From Bacillus sp. NEB1478 (GTDB lineage: Bacteria; Bacillota; Bacilli; Bacillales; Fictibacillaceae), in contig NZ_CP134049.1 of assembly GCF_031582965.1 (NCBI RefSeq), positions 310,001 to 374,000 on the forward strand: a stretch of DNA of 64,000 nt. The letters are read 5' to 3'. Position 1 is the stretch's first letter, and each line of letters begins with the position of its first letter. Both the position numbers and the translations under genes were made by a program. Below the pieces are notes generated by a model. The model made no database searches. It was given only the letters and a program-made list of their open reading frames with translations, and was not told where the DNA came from. This document shows, piece after piece, positions 37,328-46,342 of the stretch.

Positions 37328-37440
37328 GGTCCATACCCCCTCATATATAATAACCACTTCTGCACTATTAATATCGGTAAATTATACTAACATTATATAC
37401 CATATTTGGTGTCGAGTCTATCATTTTTTTGTACATATAG

Positions 37441-37515
37441 GGGGACAGACCCCATAAAAATACAGTAATGCCAAAAATGTCTTTTCTCCAAAGACATTTT
37501 TGGCATTTTTTATTA
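37441..37515 (+). repeat. REP-like element, copy 4
   Basis: A GGGGACAGACCCC core (37441-37453), then AAATACA, then a perfect 18-bp stem (37467-37484 with 37490-37507), a five-base loop and TTTTTTATT. It has the same layout as copy 3 but an unrelated stem sequence. Confidence 0.75.
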
Positions 37516-37581
37516 AAAACTTTGCAGAACTATGTCGATATACCTTTTGCTGACCTAGAAACTATCACATGGAGGAAGAAA

Positions 37582-39555
37582 ATGATTAAGAAAAGTCTAC
37601 AAAGGCAGATTTTGGTGCCTTTTTTATTGCTTATATTCATGACAGGGTTGATCATAAGCGGTGTTGGTTATTTTTATAGTATGAAAACAACGGTTAATAA
37701 TTCATCTGCTGACACATCTGCAAGGATGGAAGATTTGAACCAATCCTTGGATCGTTTTTTAAGTAACAATGCTGAATTTGTTTTGGCGTATGCGGATGAT
37801 GCATGGATCAAACTTTACAAAACGGGAGATGATCCCGATTATGTTCTTAGAAAGTTCGAGGACTATCATGTATCTAACGCATCAATTATGAATAGTTATT
37901 TTGTTTCAAAAGATAAAAACGTAATTATGTACCCGGTTCCTGCATCAAAAATAGATGATCTTACACTTACAGACTGGTACAAAAAAGCCGAGAAAAATCC
38001 TGAGAAGGTTATTTGGATAGATCCATTTACCGATACAGGAACAGGCAGACTCGTAATCAAGGCTGTTAAAGGAATTGAAAATAACGGGGAATTTGTTGGT
38101 GTTGCAGCAATCGATATAGCGGTTAGTGATATATTGACAATCATGCAAAATATGAAAATCGGGGACTCTGGATATGCACTGTTACTTGATAATTCCGGAT
38201 CCTACATGGTGCATCCAAATCCGAAAATGGCAGGTAAAAGCGCTGCGAATGAATCTTTCTATAAAAAAATGAATCAAGAACAAGGTATTTTAACAACTGA
38301 ACTTAACGGAGATAAGCGCGTGATCAGCTACGTGCAAAATGAAACGACCGGCTGGAAGCTAGCTGGAACAGTTGCAGTCAGTGAATTTGAAAAGAAAGCA
38401 TCGGTCATTTTGTTGCCGATCGGTATTGCTCTCTTGATCACGATTCTTGTAGCGGCGGTCATCTCAGTCTTTGTATCAAGAAAAATCACAAATCCTGTTC
38501 GCACATTAAAAGAAGCCATGAACGAAATGAAAAATGGAAATTTGCAAGTAGCAGTTTCTATGAATCGAGAAGATGAGATAGGAGAACTGGCTGATAGCTT
38601 TACAGATATGTCAGGTCAAATGCGGATGCTGATCGGTGAAATGGCACAAATCACAGACCATGTAACTGATGCGTCACAAACGGTTGTCGCGAGTGCTGAA
38701 GAAAATTCAGCTTCTGCCCACGAAGTCTCAAGAACAATGCAACAAATAGCAGAGGGTTCCTCATACCAAGCAGAGTTAATGGATGGAAATGCTCAAGCGG
38801 CAGGTGTTCTAGCAGATCGTATTACACAAGTGCAGGAAAAGGGAGAAGCCATTGAAAAAGCAACACAACAGATGAATCATGCATCTGTAACAGGTGTTGA
38901 AAAAGTAACGTTCTTAAAAGAAAAATCGTTACTCACTACTGAAATGACAAAAGATATGATCACATCTATTAAAAAACTGGATGAAACATCTGGCAGTGTC
39001 CAGGAAATCGTCCATACGATCAGTGAAATCGCGAACCAGACGAATTTGCTAGCGTTGAATGCAGCAATTGAGGCAGCTCGCGCAGGGGAATCTGGAAGAG
39101 GATTTGCAGTTGTTGCGGATGAAGTTCGAAAATTAGCAGAACAAACAGATGGTTCATTAAAAGAAATTAGTGTATTAATCAGTGATATGCAAGCTGTTAC
39201 ACAATCGACTGTTGGACAAGTTCAGGAAGCTGCAGCACTGATCTTAGAACAAGGCGAAGCGGTTGAAGAAACAGAGCAGACGTTTAAAGAGATTTCTAAA
39301 GCTATCCATGGTAACTCAGAAAAATTACAAGACGTCATTGAATCCGTTGAAGAAATGACGAAGCAAAAAGATGTTTTACTGGAAAACGCCTCAAATATAC
39401 TAGCTATCACGCAAGAAACAGCGGCTGGCACAGAGGAAGTTTCGGCTTCAACCGAACAACAATCAGCATCCATGGAACAACTGAACCACCTAGCAGAACA
39501 ACTAGAACAATATGCAGAACAAATGCGCGACCACGTTATGAGATTCAAGATCTAG
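37582..39555 (+). CDS. Methyl-accepting chemotaxis protein
   Basis: Transmembrane chemoreceptor, 657 aa. Helix 1 is at about 10-32; an extracellular dCache-like sensor spans about 35-275 ([37 protein letters not shown]). Helix 2 at about 279-300 leads into HAMP (about 300-355), then a long coiled-coil signalling domain with the conserved tip around [25 protein letters not shown] 37582 follows GGAGGAAG; upstream codons run into a repeat hairpin. The ligand is unknown; sensors of this type often bind amino acids. No other chemotaxis gene adjoins. Confidence 0.93.
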   Translation: MIKKSLQRQILVPFLLLIFMTGLIISGVGYFYSMKTTVNNSSADTSARMEDLNQSLDRFLSNNAEFVLAYADDAWIKLYKTGDDPDYVLRKFEDYHVSNASIMNSYFVSKDKNVIMYPVPASKIDDLTLTDWYKKAEKNPEKVIWIDPFTDTGTGRLVIKAVKGIENNGEFVGVAAIDIAVSDILTIMQNMKIGDSGYALLLDNSGSYMVHPNPKMAGKSAANESFYKKMNQEQGILTTELNGDKRVISYVQNETTGWKLAGTVAVSEFEKKASVILLPIGIALLITILVAAVISVFVSRKITNPVRTLKEAMNEMKNGNLQVAVSMNREDEIGELADSFTDMSGQMRMLIGEMAQITDHVTDASQTVVASAEENSASAHEVSRTMQQIAEGSSYQAELMDGNAQAAGVLADRITQVQEKGEAIEKATQQMNHASVTGVEKVTFLKEKSLLTTEMTKDMITSIKKLDETSGSVQEIVHTISEIANQTNLLALNAAIEAARAGESGRGFAVVADEVRKLAEQTDGSLKEISVLISDMQAVTQSTVGQVQEAAALILEQGEAVEETEQTFKEISKAIHGNSEKLQDVIESVEEMTKQKDVLLENASNILAITQETAAGTEEVSASTEQQSASMEQLNHLAEQLEQYAEQMRDHVMRFKI

Positions 39556-39625
39556 GGGACAGACCCCAGACAAATACAAAAAAGCCGGTTTTGTCTTCTT
39601 CAGAAGGACATAACCGGCTTTTTCA
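39555..39625 (+). repeat. REP-like element, copy 5, directly abutting the chemoreceptor stop codon
   Basis: The G of the TAG stop is the first base of GGGGACAGACCCC (39555-39567). CAAATACA and an imperfect 20-bp hairpin (aaaagccggtt.. with ..aaccggctttt) ending in T's follow. It therefore probably serves as the chemoreceptor gene's terminator. It lies 3' of the transposase gene. Confidence 0.7.
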
Positions 39626-39675
39626 TTGAAACAACAAGCTTTATAAATTTGATAGAGTGTAATTTTACAACGCCA

Positions 39676-40236
39676 TTACTGCTCTACGACCGGTGTTATT
39701 CTGCTTTCGACATAATCTCGATATAGTGATTTTGATTTTTGAAACTGTTCAAGTATAAATGAGGTATCTAAGAAGGAACATACGGATTGGCTTGCATAAT
39801 AACGGTAGCTGCTCCAAGGATATTCAAGAGGGTACATAACAAGGTCTGCAGCAACAGGGTTCATGTGGATGTAGCGGCTAGTGTCTAGTAGATAAGATCG
39901 ATCTTCGATTAATTCTGCTCCGTATCGACCTTGAAAGACATGGCCAGTGAGTTCATATTTTTTATTAAAATACATCGCATAAGTTTCACTTAATTCTTTC
40001 ATGAAATCACCAGGCGGGGACTTGCAGCATTGAATTTGTAAATGGGTGTGGTTCGGCATGAGGCAATAAGAGAAAAGTTTAACGGAATACTTAGGAATGC
40101 AGTGACTAAGTATTTTTAAATAATGATGATAATCGAGATGAGAGTAAAAAAGGGGTTCTCGTCGATTACCGCGAGTGGTGACATGGTAAACAGCATCGGG
40201 ATACCAGATACGTTTCGTCCTAGAAATGGGATTCAC
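39676..40236 (-). mobile_element. REP-associated tyrosine (Y1/IS200-like) transposase, RAYT
   Basis: HUH-type single-strand DNA transposase, about 183-186 aa. VYHVTTRGNRREPLFY near the N-terminus is family-typical, MPNHTHLQIQ gives the HxH metal site near residue 65, and the helix SETYAMYFNKKYELTGHVFQGRYG holds the likely catalytic Tyr. The track-style start GTG 40236 lies inside the ribosome site; ATT 40227 would have ideal spacing after AAGGAGG and give ISRTKRIWYP, the normal family N-terminus. REP-like copies flank the gene (39555 and 40281). Such proteins are thought to act on REP sequences rather than move themselves. Confidence 0.85.
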
Positions 40237-40554
40237 CTCCTTCCAGTAATAATTCTAGTGTAAGGCTTTTAGCTGGATTTGGGAAATGGGGACAGTCCCC
40301 AAACAATTTATTTCCTTTACGGTTTTTGAGTAAACCTTCCCGTCGGTTTCTGAATACAAACGATTTTATTATACGAATTTCAAATATCATCATTTTACTT
40401 CAAAAATTCAGCTTTCAATTTGTCGATTGTGGGATATTGCTGAATCATTTTATCGAATTTCCCCGGAAATTTTTTTGCGAATTGCACCTTTATTGTATAT
40501 ATGACTTCAATCTACACAAAATAACCCCGTATTTCTAAAAACGGAGGTAAGAAT
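40237..40554. other. 318-bp non-coding stretch
   Basis: It holds the REP-like copy at 40281-40315 and the presumed promoter region of the coat-protein gene. No coding sequence is seen. Confidence 0.6.
40281..40315. repeat. REP-like element, copy 6 (class with GGGAAAT and ATTT terminal arms)
   Basis: GGGAAAT, then GGGGACAGTCCCC, then AAACAATTTATTTCC. The outer arms GGAAAT and ATTTCC are inverted repeats around the core. It is upstream of the transposase gene. Confidence 0.7.
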
Positions 40555-41229
40555 ATGAACCCTATTAATCCGAATCAATCTAATCCAAATCAAAATAATC
40601 AGTCCCAAAATGCTAATAGCTCTGAGTTTGTGCATCAAAACATGCAGACGGGCAAGGTGCCTGCACAATTTAACCATGGTGGACACGAACTGTTCGATGT
40701 TCATGAAATGCTGGGAGGAACAATCAGCACACTAAACTTGTACATCCTTTGCAGAGACCACATCCAGGATCAAGAATTAAAAGCAATGTTAGATCGTCAT
40801 TATCAGCATATTACGAACGAATATAATGCATGTGTTCAAGCTTTTCAAACAGGAAAAGATCCATCTATGCCAACTCAAACCTATAAAATGACTCAAGAAA
40901 ATGATTTTGTTTATGGGTTGAGTCCTGCACAGCCTAAAACTCCAATTCAAAATGCATCTCAGTTAAATGATGAAGCGATTTCTTCCTTAATTCTTGGAAC
41001 ATTAAAGTCTAATGCGTCCCTGAGAGGGATGGCTACTTTGGAACTTACTAACCCTGTCCTTCGCCGTGTATTAGCAGACGGGATACCAAATTGGATTGAA
41101 ATGGCTTACGAATTATCAATTTGGCAAAACAAAAAGCATTTTTATCAAGTGCCACAATTAGCCCAACAAGATATGCAACAAATGATAAATGCATACGGTC
41201 AAGCCCAAACAATGCCGCCACTGCAATAG
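40555..41229 (+). CDS. Spore coat protein, CotF family (YhcQ-like)
   Basis: 224 aa. The Asn/Gln-rich N-terminus (about 1-25) is followed by a ferritin-like helical domain found in CotF-type proteins: HGGHELFDVHEMLGGTISTLNLY, then DRHYQHITNEYNACVQAFQTGKDPSMPTQTY, and IPNWIEMAYELSIWQNKKHFYQVPQLAQQDMQ. The pattern matches what I know of B. subtilis YhcQ. Expected to be made in the mother cell and assembled in the spore coat. ACGGAGG lies before ATG 40555; I could not assign a sigma-K or sigma-E promoter with confidence. Confidence 0.85.
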   Translation: MNPINPNQSNPNQNNQSQNANSSEFVHQNMQTGKVPAQFNHGGHELFDVHEMLGGTISTLNLYILCRDHIQDQELKAMLDRHYQHITNEYNACVQAFQTGKDPSMPTQTYKMTQENDFVYGLSPAQPKTPIQNASQLNDEAISSLILGTLKSNASLRGMATLELTNPVLRRVLADGIPNWIEMAYELSIWQNKKHFYQVPQLAQQDMQQMINAYGQAQTMPPLQ

Positions 41230-41434
41230 TTTAAGTACTTTAAAACGCTTGAGAATTAATTTTCTCAAGTGTTTTTTGAATAAATTTGCTTCTTTAAATA
41301 ATTTTTTAGCAAGAAAATCACCTATAAGTATGCAAATAAATTTGTTGTATTAATTTACTAGTATATCAAAATTCTATTTACAGCAAATCCCTTTGATGGT
41401 AAATTTAATATTAGGAAATAATTAAATAAGTGTG

Positions 41435-41504
41435 GAGCTGTGAAGATTATTCTTTATTTGGGCGCTTGGAATAATCAGAGCTAGTAGCGCAACCGGCCGC
41501 TTCT
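41435..41504 (+). ncRNA. Cyclic-di-GMP-II riboswitch
   Basis: Recognised by the conserved blocks TTGGGCGCTTG (41459-41469) and AGAGCTAGTAGCGCAACCGG (41478-41497), which match the class II consensus. Structure by eye: P1 GGAGC (41435-41439) with GCTTC (41500-41504); an 8-bp helix GATTATTC (41446-41453) with GAATAATC (41470-41477); and a pseudoknot between GCGCT in the loop and AGCGC downstream. It sits 35 bases before the start of a secreted coiled-coil protein. Confidence 0.9.
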
Positions 41505-41528
41505 TTTAATCAAACCGATAAAAGGAAG
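41501..41528 (+). promoter_or_regulatory. Predicted Shine-Dalgarno-sequestering hairpin downstream of the riboswitch
   Basis: CTTCTTTTA (41501-41509) can pair over nine bases (one G-T wobble) with TAAAGGAAG (41520-41528), which contains the ribosome site of the gene at 41540. The left arm shares CTTC with P1 of the riboswitch, so ligand binding should free the ribosome site: a predicted ON switch. Confidence 0.65.
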
Positions 41529-41539
41529 GGGTATTTTTT

Positions 41540-42025
41540 ATGGAAATATCACGAAAAGAAAAGTTTAGTACAAAGAAGAAAGCGCGGAAGTGGACTAAGG
41601 TAGCATTGGCTACAGTTGCTGCTTTTACAATAGGGACTACTTCGGCATTTGCAGCGAAACCAGAGCTTGCAGATCAGCTATACACACAAATCCTTGCCTA
41701 CACATTTAAGGATGATATCCAAAATCAGCTGAAAACTCAAAAAGATGAATTGCTTAGCGGGTTAAGCAGTAAAGTGCAAACTATTTTTTCAGAAACAAAA
41801 ACAGAGCTGAACGATAAGAAGAAAGACATTATTCAAGAAGAGAAATCTGATCTTCAAAAACATTACGATGATGAAGTAGCAAAGATTACACAAAGAAAGC
41901 AAGAAGCTGTTGATAAAAAGACAGCAGAAATGACAAAAGAAGCGTCAACGACATCTGAAAACTATAAAAAACAGATCACACAAGAAATCGAAAAAGAGAT
42001 CAAAAAACAAGATATTAATAAATAA
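41540..42025 (+). CDS. Secreted coiled-coil protein under c-di-GMP riboswitch control, hypothetical
   Basis: 161 aa. A basic N-region (KKKARKWTK) and a hydrophobic helix ending TSAFAAKPE give a Sec signal peptide cut after about residue 38. The mature part is nearly all charged heptad helix rich in Lys, Glu, Gln and Asp, with no cysteine and no anchor. I do not recognise the family. The riboswitch upstream suggests a role in surface attachment, biofilm or motility change, since c-di-GMP controls those. A terminator follows. Confidence 0.75.
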   Translation: MEISRKEKFSTKKKARKWTKVALATVAAFTIGTTSAFAAKPELADQLYTQILAYTFKDDIQNQLKTQKDELLSGLSSKVQTIFSETKTELNDKKKDIIQEEKSDLQKHYDDEVAKITQRKQEAVDKKTAEMTKEASTTSENYKKQITQEIEKEIKKQDINK

Positions 42026-42031
42026 ATCAAA

Positions 42032-42057
42032 AGAGCGGAAAATCTCCGCTCTTTTTC
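42032..42057 (+). terminator. Terminator after the coiled-coil protein gene
   Basis: A perfect 8-bp stem (agagcgga with tccgctct) followed by TTTTTCT. Confidence 0.85.
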
Positions 42058-42115
42058 TATTTTTCGATATACTAGAATTTGGAACCTCAATTAAATGGTA
42101 ATGGAGCTTAATACT

Positions 42116-42850
42116 ATGAAAAAATTATTTTTGTTTCTAAGTCTCTGCTTTTTTCTTTATGCTGCAGCGATGCTGATCCAAACGACCAACATGGATATGG
42201 GATTAGCCGTCTTTTTCATGCTTAGTGTTTTCTTTTTTCTGCTGTTTTACAAGTATCAGACCATGATGAATCTTTTTAAAAAGTACAGAAAAACGACAAC
42301 GGTCATAATAACACTGGCCATCCTTTTTGCAGGCACGTTAGAAACTCTTATTCTCTTATCTGCGAATACCAATCCCGATAAGGTTTCCGATAGAATAGAC
42401 ACAGTACTCATATTAGGAGGCGGGACAAAAAACAACAGACCAGGTGCCGTATTGAAAGGACGACTTGATCAAGCACTCGCTTATGCTCAAAATCACAAGG
42501 ATCTTCATTTTGTTGTGAGCGGGGGTCTCGGTTTTCGGAAAACGGAAAGTGAAGGCTTCATTATGAAAAACTACCTTGTGAAACACGGCATGGATCCAGA
42601 TCGAATAAAGATAGAAGAAAAAGCGACAAGTACATACGAAAACTTATTATATACGAAACAAATGATTGATCCTGGCAGTAAAGTGCTGATCGTAACGAGT
42701 GATTTTCATCTTTTTCGGACGAAGATGATCGCTAAGCGCTTAGGAGTGGATGCAGAAGGTCTAGGGTCGCCGCTAAGAATTTCGTCCGTACCTCAGGCGC
42801 ATGTAAGAGAGTACATGGCCATTTTCAAGAGCTATTTCACAGACCGCTAA
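42116..42850 (+). CDS. YdcF/SanA-like DUF218 family membrane protein
   Basis: 244 aa. Three N-terminal helices (about 2-22, 25-45 and 60-82) precede a DUF218 domain that starts DTVLILGGG and includes VVSGGLGFRKTESEGF, ATSTYENLLYTK and VLIVTSDFHLFRTKMIAKRLG. The family is linked to envelope integrity, and the domain binds a nucleotide-like ligand in E. coli YdcF; the exact reaction is unknown. ATG 42116 is preferred to upstream codons at 42095 because TGGAG lies ten bases before it. Confidence 0.85.
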   Translation: MKKLFLFLSLCFFLYAAAMLIQTTNMDMGLAVFFMLSVFFFLLFYKYQTMMNLFKKYRKTTTVIITLAILFAGTLETLILLSANTNPDKVSDRIDTVLILGGGTKNNRPGAVLKGRLDQALAYAQNHKDLHFVVSGGLGFRKTESEGFIMKNYLVKHGMDPDRIKIEEKATSTYENLLYTKQMIDPGSKVLIVTSDFHLFRTKMIAKRLGVDAEGLGSPLRISSVPQAHVREYMAIFKSYFTDR

Positions 42851-42866
42851 GAAGGATGTGACATAC

Positions 42867-43052
42867 ATGAATAACAAAAATCGATATCATTGCTGTGCGA
42901 CATGTGTAAATTTCAAACCTGAGAAAACATCTGTAGGGATGCGTTATTTCTGTGTGCGGCTTGGATATGATACTAAGCCAGACTACCAGTTTAATTGCTG
43001 GGAGCCGAAACCGCATATTGTGAAGTTAATTAAAAAGGAACAGACTGAATGA
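42867..43052 (+). CDS. Small Cys-rich protein, 61 aa, hypothetical
   Basis: No family recognised. Cysteines fall in the order YHCCATC near residues 7-12, FCV near 28 and FNCWEPK near 43, which could form a zinc site. There is no membrane segment. ATG 42867 follows AAGGATGTG; an upstream GTG at 42858 is less likely. It begins 16 bases after the DUF218 gene and is probably cotranscribed with it. Confidence 0.65.
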   Translation: MNNKNRYHCCATCVNFKPEKTSVGMRYFCVRLGYDTKPDYQFNCWEPKPHIVKLIKKEQTE

Positions 43053-43085
43053 CGTTTTGATATATCGTATATCAAAGCGTTTTTC
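43052..43085 (+). terminator. Terminator after the Cys-rich protein gene
   Basis: A 12-bp stem (acgttttgatat with atatcaaagcgt, one wobble) followed by T's. Confidence 0.85.
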
Positions 43086-43198
43086 TTTGCAGTTCAACCA
43101 CTTGCCTTGAAAAAGCTTACAATGTTAAAGTGTGTAAGGATTTACGTAACGGAATTAGTGGAAATAATAGTGGTAGATGAAGGAAAGGATTATTTACA

Positions 43199-44083
43199 AT
43201 GAACCTTGAGATCCCAATTGAAATAAAAGAAAAGCTGCAAAAAGAAGCGGCTAAACGCATAGAAAATTTGCCTGATGTTTATAAAGATTTGATCGGAAAG
43301 CCTGGCTATACAGCACCTGACACATCGCTTGTTGAAGATGCGGTGATCGCCCTTGCCTTAGGAAAAAATGTTCTGCTGAAGGGTCCTACTGGTTCAGGTA
43401 AAACGAAACTCGCTGAACTGCTCTCGAGTATTTTCGGTCAGCCGCTGCACCAAGTCAATGCCTCTGTGGATTTAGATGCGGAAGCGTTATTAGGGCACAA
43501 AACATTAAGCTATCGGAACGGAAAGCAAGAAATTGAATTCATTCCAGGACCCGTTACTAAAGCGGCGAACAACGGACATTTTCTGTATATTGATGAAATC
43601 AACATCGCAAAGCCTGAAACACTGCCGATCTTAAACGGAATGCTCGATTACCGTCGTACGATTGCCAACCCGTTTACAGGTGAAGTGATAAAAGCAGATC
43701 CTGGATTTAACGTCATTGCTGCGATTAATGAAGGATATATCGGTACGGTACCCTTAAACGAAGCGTTGAAAAACCGTTTTGTAGTAATAGAAGTGCCGTA
43801 TATTCAAGGCGGGACGTTAAAAGAGATGCTGAAAACTCAGTCCCAGCAAAAAGATGACGCTATTCTGGATCAATTTGTCCAGCTTTCGTCTGACCTCATC
43901 GGTCAGGCGAAAGCCGGCCATCTGTCCGAGGACGCCGCATCCATCCGCGCACTGCTGGATGCGGCCGACCTCTCCGTCTACTTGCCGGCGAAGCGCGCCA
44001 TCCAGCGCGCAATCGCCGACAAGCTCGAAGACGCCCGCGAACGCGCCCTCGTTTCCAACGTGGCCGCGACGCTGTTTATGTAA
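43199..44083 (+). CDS. MoxR-family AAA+ ATPase (YojN-like)
   Basis: 294 aa AAA+ ATPase. Walker A GPTGSGKT is at 63-70, Walker B LYIDEIN near 135, sensor 1 NVIAAINEG near 180 and the arginine finger region [10 protein letters not shown] near 198. MoxR/NorQ proteins work with a VWA partner to insert metals or remodel complexes; the partner is the next gene, as in B. subtilis yojN-yojO. AAAGGA lies before ATG 43199. The last 190 bases (about 43905-44083) are strikingly GC-rich compared with the rest of the gene. Confidence 0.88.
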   Translation: MNLEIPIEIKEKLQKEAAKRIENLPDVYKDLIGKPGYTAPDTSLVEDAVIALALGKNVLLKGPTGSGKTKLAELLSSIFGQPLHQVNASVDLDAEALLGHKTLSYRNGKQEIEFIPGPVTKAANNGHFLYIDEINIAKPETLPILNGMLDYRRTIANPFTGEVIKADPGFNVIAAINEGYIGTVPLNEALKNRFVVIEVPYIQGGTLKEMLKTQSQQKDDAILDQFVQLSSDLIGQAKAGHLSEDAASIRALLDAADLSVYLPAKRAIQRAIADKLEDARERALVSNVAATLFM

Positions 44084-44086
44084 GCT

Positions 44087-44122
44087 GGGAAATGGGGTCA
44101 GACCCCCTACAATTTATTTCCC
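44087..44122. repeat. REP-like element, copy 7, between the MoxR and VWA genes
   Basis: GGGAAAT, then GGGGTCAGACCCC, then CTACAATTTATTTCCC: a complete outer inverted repeat (GGGAAAT with ATTTCCC). It begins four bases after the MoxR gene and ends 26 bases before the VWA start. Confidence 0.75.
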
Positions 44123-44148
44123 ACGATGATTTTGGAGGTTTCGCCCTG

Positions 44149-46074
44149 ATGAAATTCCTAGTTTTTGCAGACACAAAGATCGATTCTTTCGTTCATATGC
44201 AATTGATCGACCTCTCACGTTCTCTTTCTAAAGTAGAAAAGATGGACGTTTCTTTCTCGTACCATTCAAATCTGGAACGAGATAAGGACATCGTGCACGT
44301 CAGTCAATTCTGGAACCCTTACCCGCGTGAGATCCAGCTGGAAGGATGGAAATCAGACGTGTATTTACGCAGCTTCGGCACACAATTTCATACAGATGAC
44401 GATTGTGTCTGGGATACACTGGATCAGCTCAAAAATCATCCGCATGGGGAGTTTTATAAGCAAGTGTTTCTTTTCTCTGAAGATTTTCGTTTAGAAGAAA
44501 TCTGCACGGTGAAACGGCCCGGGATGGCGCGTGCTTTTAAATTGCGGAGAGAAACGTTCCAAATTCACTACAATCGTGAGTACCGAAAACACATCCAAAA
44601 CAAGCGTGAACTTGACGCTTTGTTTTGTCATATCATTCTTTTAGCTAATAAACGCTTTGTCGCTGTTCCGCCGCAGACACAGCAGCTCTATCAACAATTA
44701 CGGCCGATTTTAACAAAACTTACAAGCGCACATTCAACAAAAGACATCGCGGAAATTATTTTACAAATGGCCGAAATCACTAAAGAGCACAGTGAACTTC
44801 CTGACATGAAGACGGCGTATCGCAGTTTTAGCGACAAACCGCAGCCATCAGACGCCGAAAACAACAATCAGGATTTCGATGACTTAACGCGAAATAACGA
44901 AACGAAAACAAAAAAGTCCATCACTAAAGAAGATGACAAAGAAAACAAAGACGAGCAGGAGAAAGAAGAGCACTCCTCTTGGCATGACGAAACATCCGAT
45001 CCGCAAGATTCTTTTTTACAAATGGATCTCGATCAAGGAACGAATACAGATCTGTTAGGAGAAGGGGCACGGGAAGCCGACTCCGGTGACGCTGTTTTTG
45101 GATCTGTCCAAACGAGCGCTCAATCGACAGAAAACAACGACTTCAACACACAAAACGAACACGATGCCGAATCCGACAGCGATCAGTCTGGATCTGACTC
45201 GAAGGCGAACTATCCTTACGGTGAAGTGAACAAAAATGTAACCGAGCATTTCGTGCCAGCAAAGACAGCATCTCTAGAAGAATTGGCTCAGTACGAAGCG
45301 TTTCAACTGGAAATCGCACCGTTTGTCACACAGCTAAAGCAAAACTTCCTGAAAACAATGGAGCACAAACGCACAAGCCCGCGTGAAGATTTGCATTTTG
45401 GCCGGTTGGGGAAAAAGCTCACGCGTCTTGCAACCGATAAGAACCCGAGACTTTTTCGCAAAAAAACAGAATCGCAGCACGAGCTCGACACAACTTTTAC
45501 ACTGCTCGTAGACTGTTCAGCCTCCATGTTTAACAAGATGGAAGAAACCCAAAAAGGAATCGTCTTATTTCACGAGACTCTAAAAGCACTCAGGATTCCA
45601 CATTCAGTCGTCGGTTTTTGGGAAGATGCAGCAGACGCAACATCAGCAGATCAGCCGAATTATTTTCACGAAGTCATCTCATACCGGAGTTCACTTCATC
45701 AAACAGGGGCATCGATCATCCAGCTCGAACCGCAAGAAGATAACCGTGACGGCTATTCGATCCGGCGGATGGGTGAGGAGCTTCTCAAACGCCCCGAACA
45801 GCAAAAAATACTTCTCGTATTCTCTGACGGAGAGCCAGCCGCTTTCGACTATGAAACTCACGGAGTGTTAGACACCCGTGAAGCGGTTACGAAAACACGG
45901 AAGCTTGGAATCGAAACGATTGGAATGTTTATCGCGAACGGAGAAGTATCTGAGGAAGAAGAAAAGCTCATGCAAAACATTTACGGACCGCAAAACGTAG
46001 TCGTACCTAGCGCAAAAGAACTTGTAGACTATCTCATGCCGGTGCTAAGAAAACTGCTTTTCAAAGCGATATAG
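44149..46074 (+). CDS. VWA-domain protein, NorD/CobT-like (YojO-like)
   Basis: 641 aa. The N-terminal 230 residues are helical; a very acidic, low-complexity Ser/Asp/Glu/Gln-rich linker follows (about 235-370); then a second helical region; and the C-terminal VWA domain from about 445, with the metal-ion site TLLVDCSASMFNK (DxSxS) and FSDGEPAAFDYE. ATG 44149 follows GGAGG; upstream in-frame codons run through the REP-like element. With the MoxR ATPase it probably forms a metal-insertion or activation chaperone; B. subtilis YojO is compared with NO reductase activators, but no such reductase gene lies here. Confidence 0.88.
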   Translation: MKFLVFADTKIDSFVHMQLIDLSRSLSKVEKMDVSFSYHSNLERDKDIVHVSQFWNPYPREIQLEGWKSDVYLRSFGTQFHTDDDCVWDTLDQLKNHPHGEFYKQVFLFSEDFRLEEICTVKRPGMARAFKLRRETFQIHYNREYRKHIQNKRELDALFCHIILLANKRFVAVPPQTQQLYQQLRPILTKLTSAHSTKDIAEIILQMAEITKEHSELPDMKTAYRSFSDKPQPSDAENNNQDFDDLTRNNETKTKKSITKEDDKENKDEQEKEEHSSWHDETSDPQDSFLQMDLDQGTNTDLLGEGAREADSGDAVFGSVQTSAQSTENNDFNTQNEHDAESDSDQSGSDSKANYPYGEVNKNVTEHFVPAKTASLEELAQYEAFQLEIAPFVTQLKQNFLKTMEHKRTSPREDLHFGRLGKKLTRLATDKNPRLFRKKTESQHELDTTFTLLVDCSASMFNKMEETQKGIVLFHETLKALRIPHSVVGFWEDAADATSADQPNYFHEVISYRSSLHQTGASIIQLEPQEDNRDGYSIRRMGEELLKRPEQQKILLVFSDGEPAAFDYETHGVLDTREAVTKTRKLGIETIGMFIANGEVSEEEEKLMQNIYGPQNVVVPSAKELVDYLMPVLRKLLFKAI

Positions 46075-46100
46075 TTTTATTTCATGCCTTAACCATATAA

Positions 46101-46140
46101 AAATGCCCAATGACCATACCGGCCACGGGCATTTTTTTTA
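46101..46140 (+). terminator. Terminator after the VWA gene
   Basis: aaatgccc pairs with gggcattt, followed by a T run. It also lies downstream of the convergent small gene. Confidence 0.8.
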
Positions 46141-46150
46141 TGTAGAAATT

Positions 46151-46342
46151 TTAATACTCTAAGAGCTTCAGCCAAACAAAAATCACACCAAAAAACCCCG
46201 TGTAACTTACGATTCGGACCGACCACTCTGGCAAGGCAGATCGAAGCAGGCTTGTGAAAATTCCAACTAAAATAAAAGCTGCAACCAAGATATAAATCGA
46301 AATGATATCAAATGGTATGTGAAAAGAAAGCCATTTTTCCAT
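46151..46342 (-). CDS. Small membrane protein, 63 aa, hypothetical
   Basis: Two hydrophobic helices (about 9-33 and 42-60) with the basic link RSALPEWSVR. No family recognised. GGGGGAGG lies before ATG 46342, which supports it being a real gene. Confidence 0.65.
   Translation of the reverse strand: MEKWLSFHIPFDIISIYILVAAFILVGIFTSLLRSALPEWSVRIVSYTGFFGVIFVWLKLLEY

Noticed and set aside
37468..37581. Upstream extension of the chemoreceptor gene
   Set aside because: The extra 38 codons are read from the hairpin of a REP-like element; the ATG at 37582 has GGAGGAAG.
39555..40315. Complete IS200/IS605 insertion sequence
   Set aside because: The transposase belongs to the RAYT group and the flanking elements are dispersed repeats also found far away, so it is not a classical IS with unique ends.
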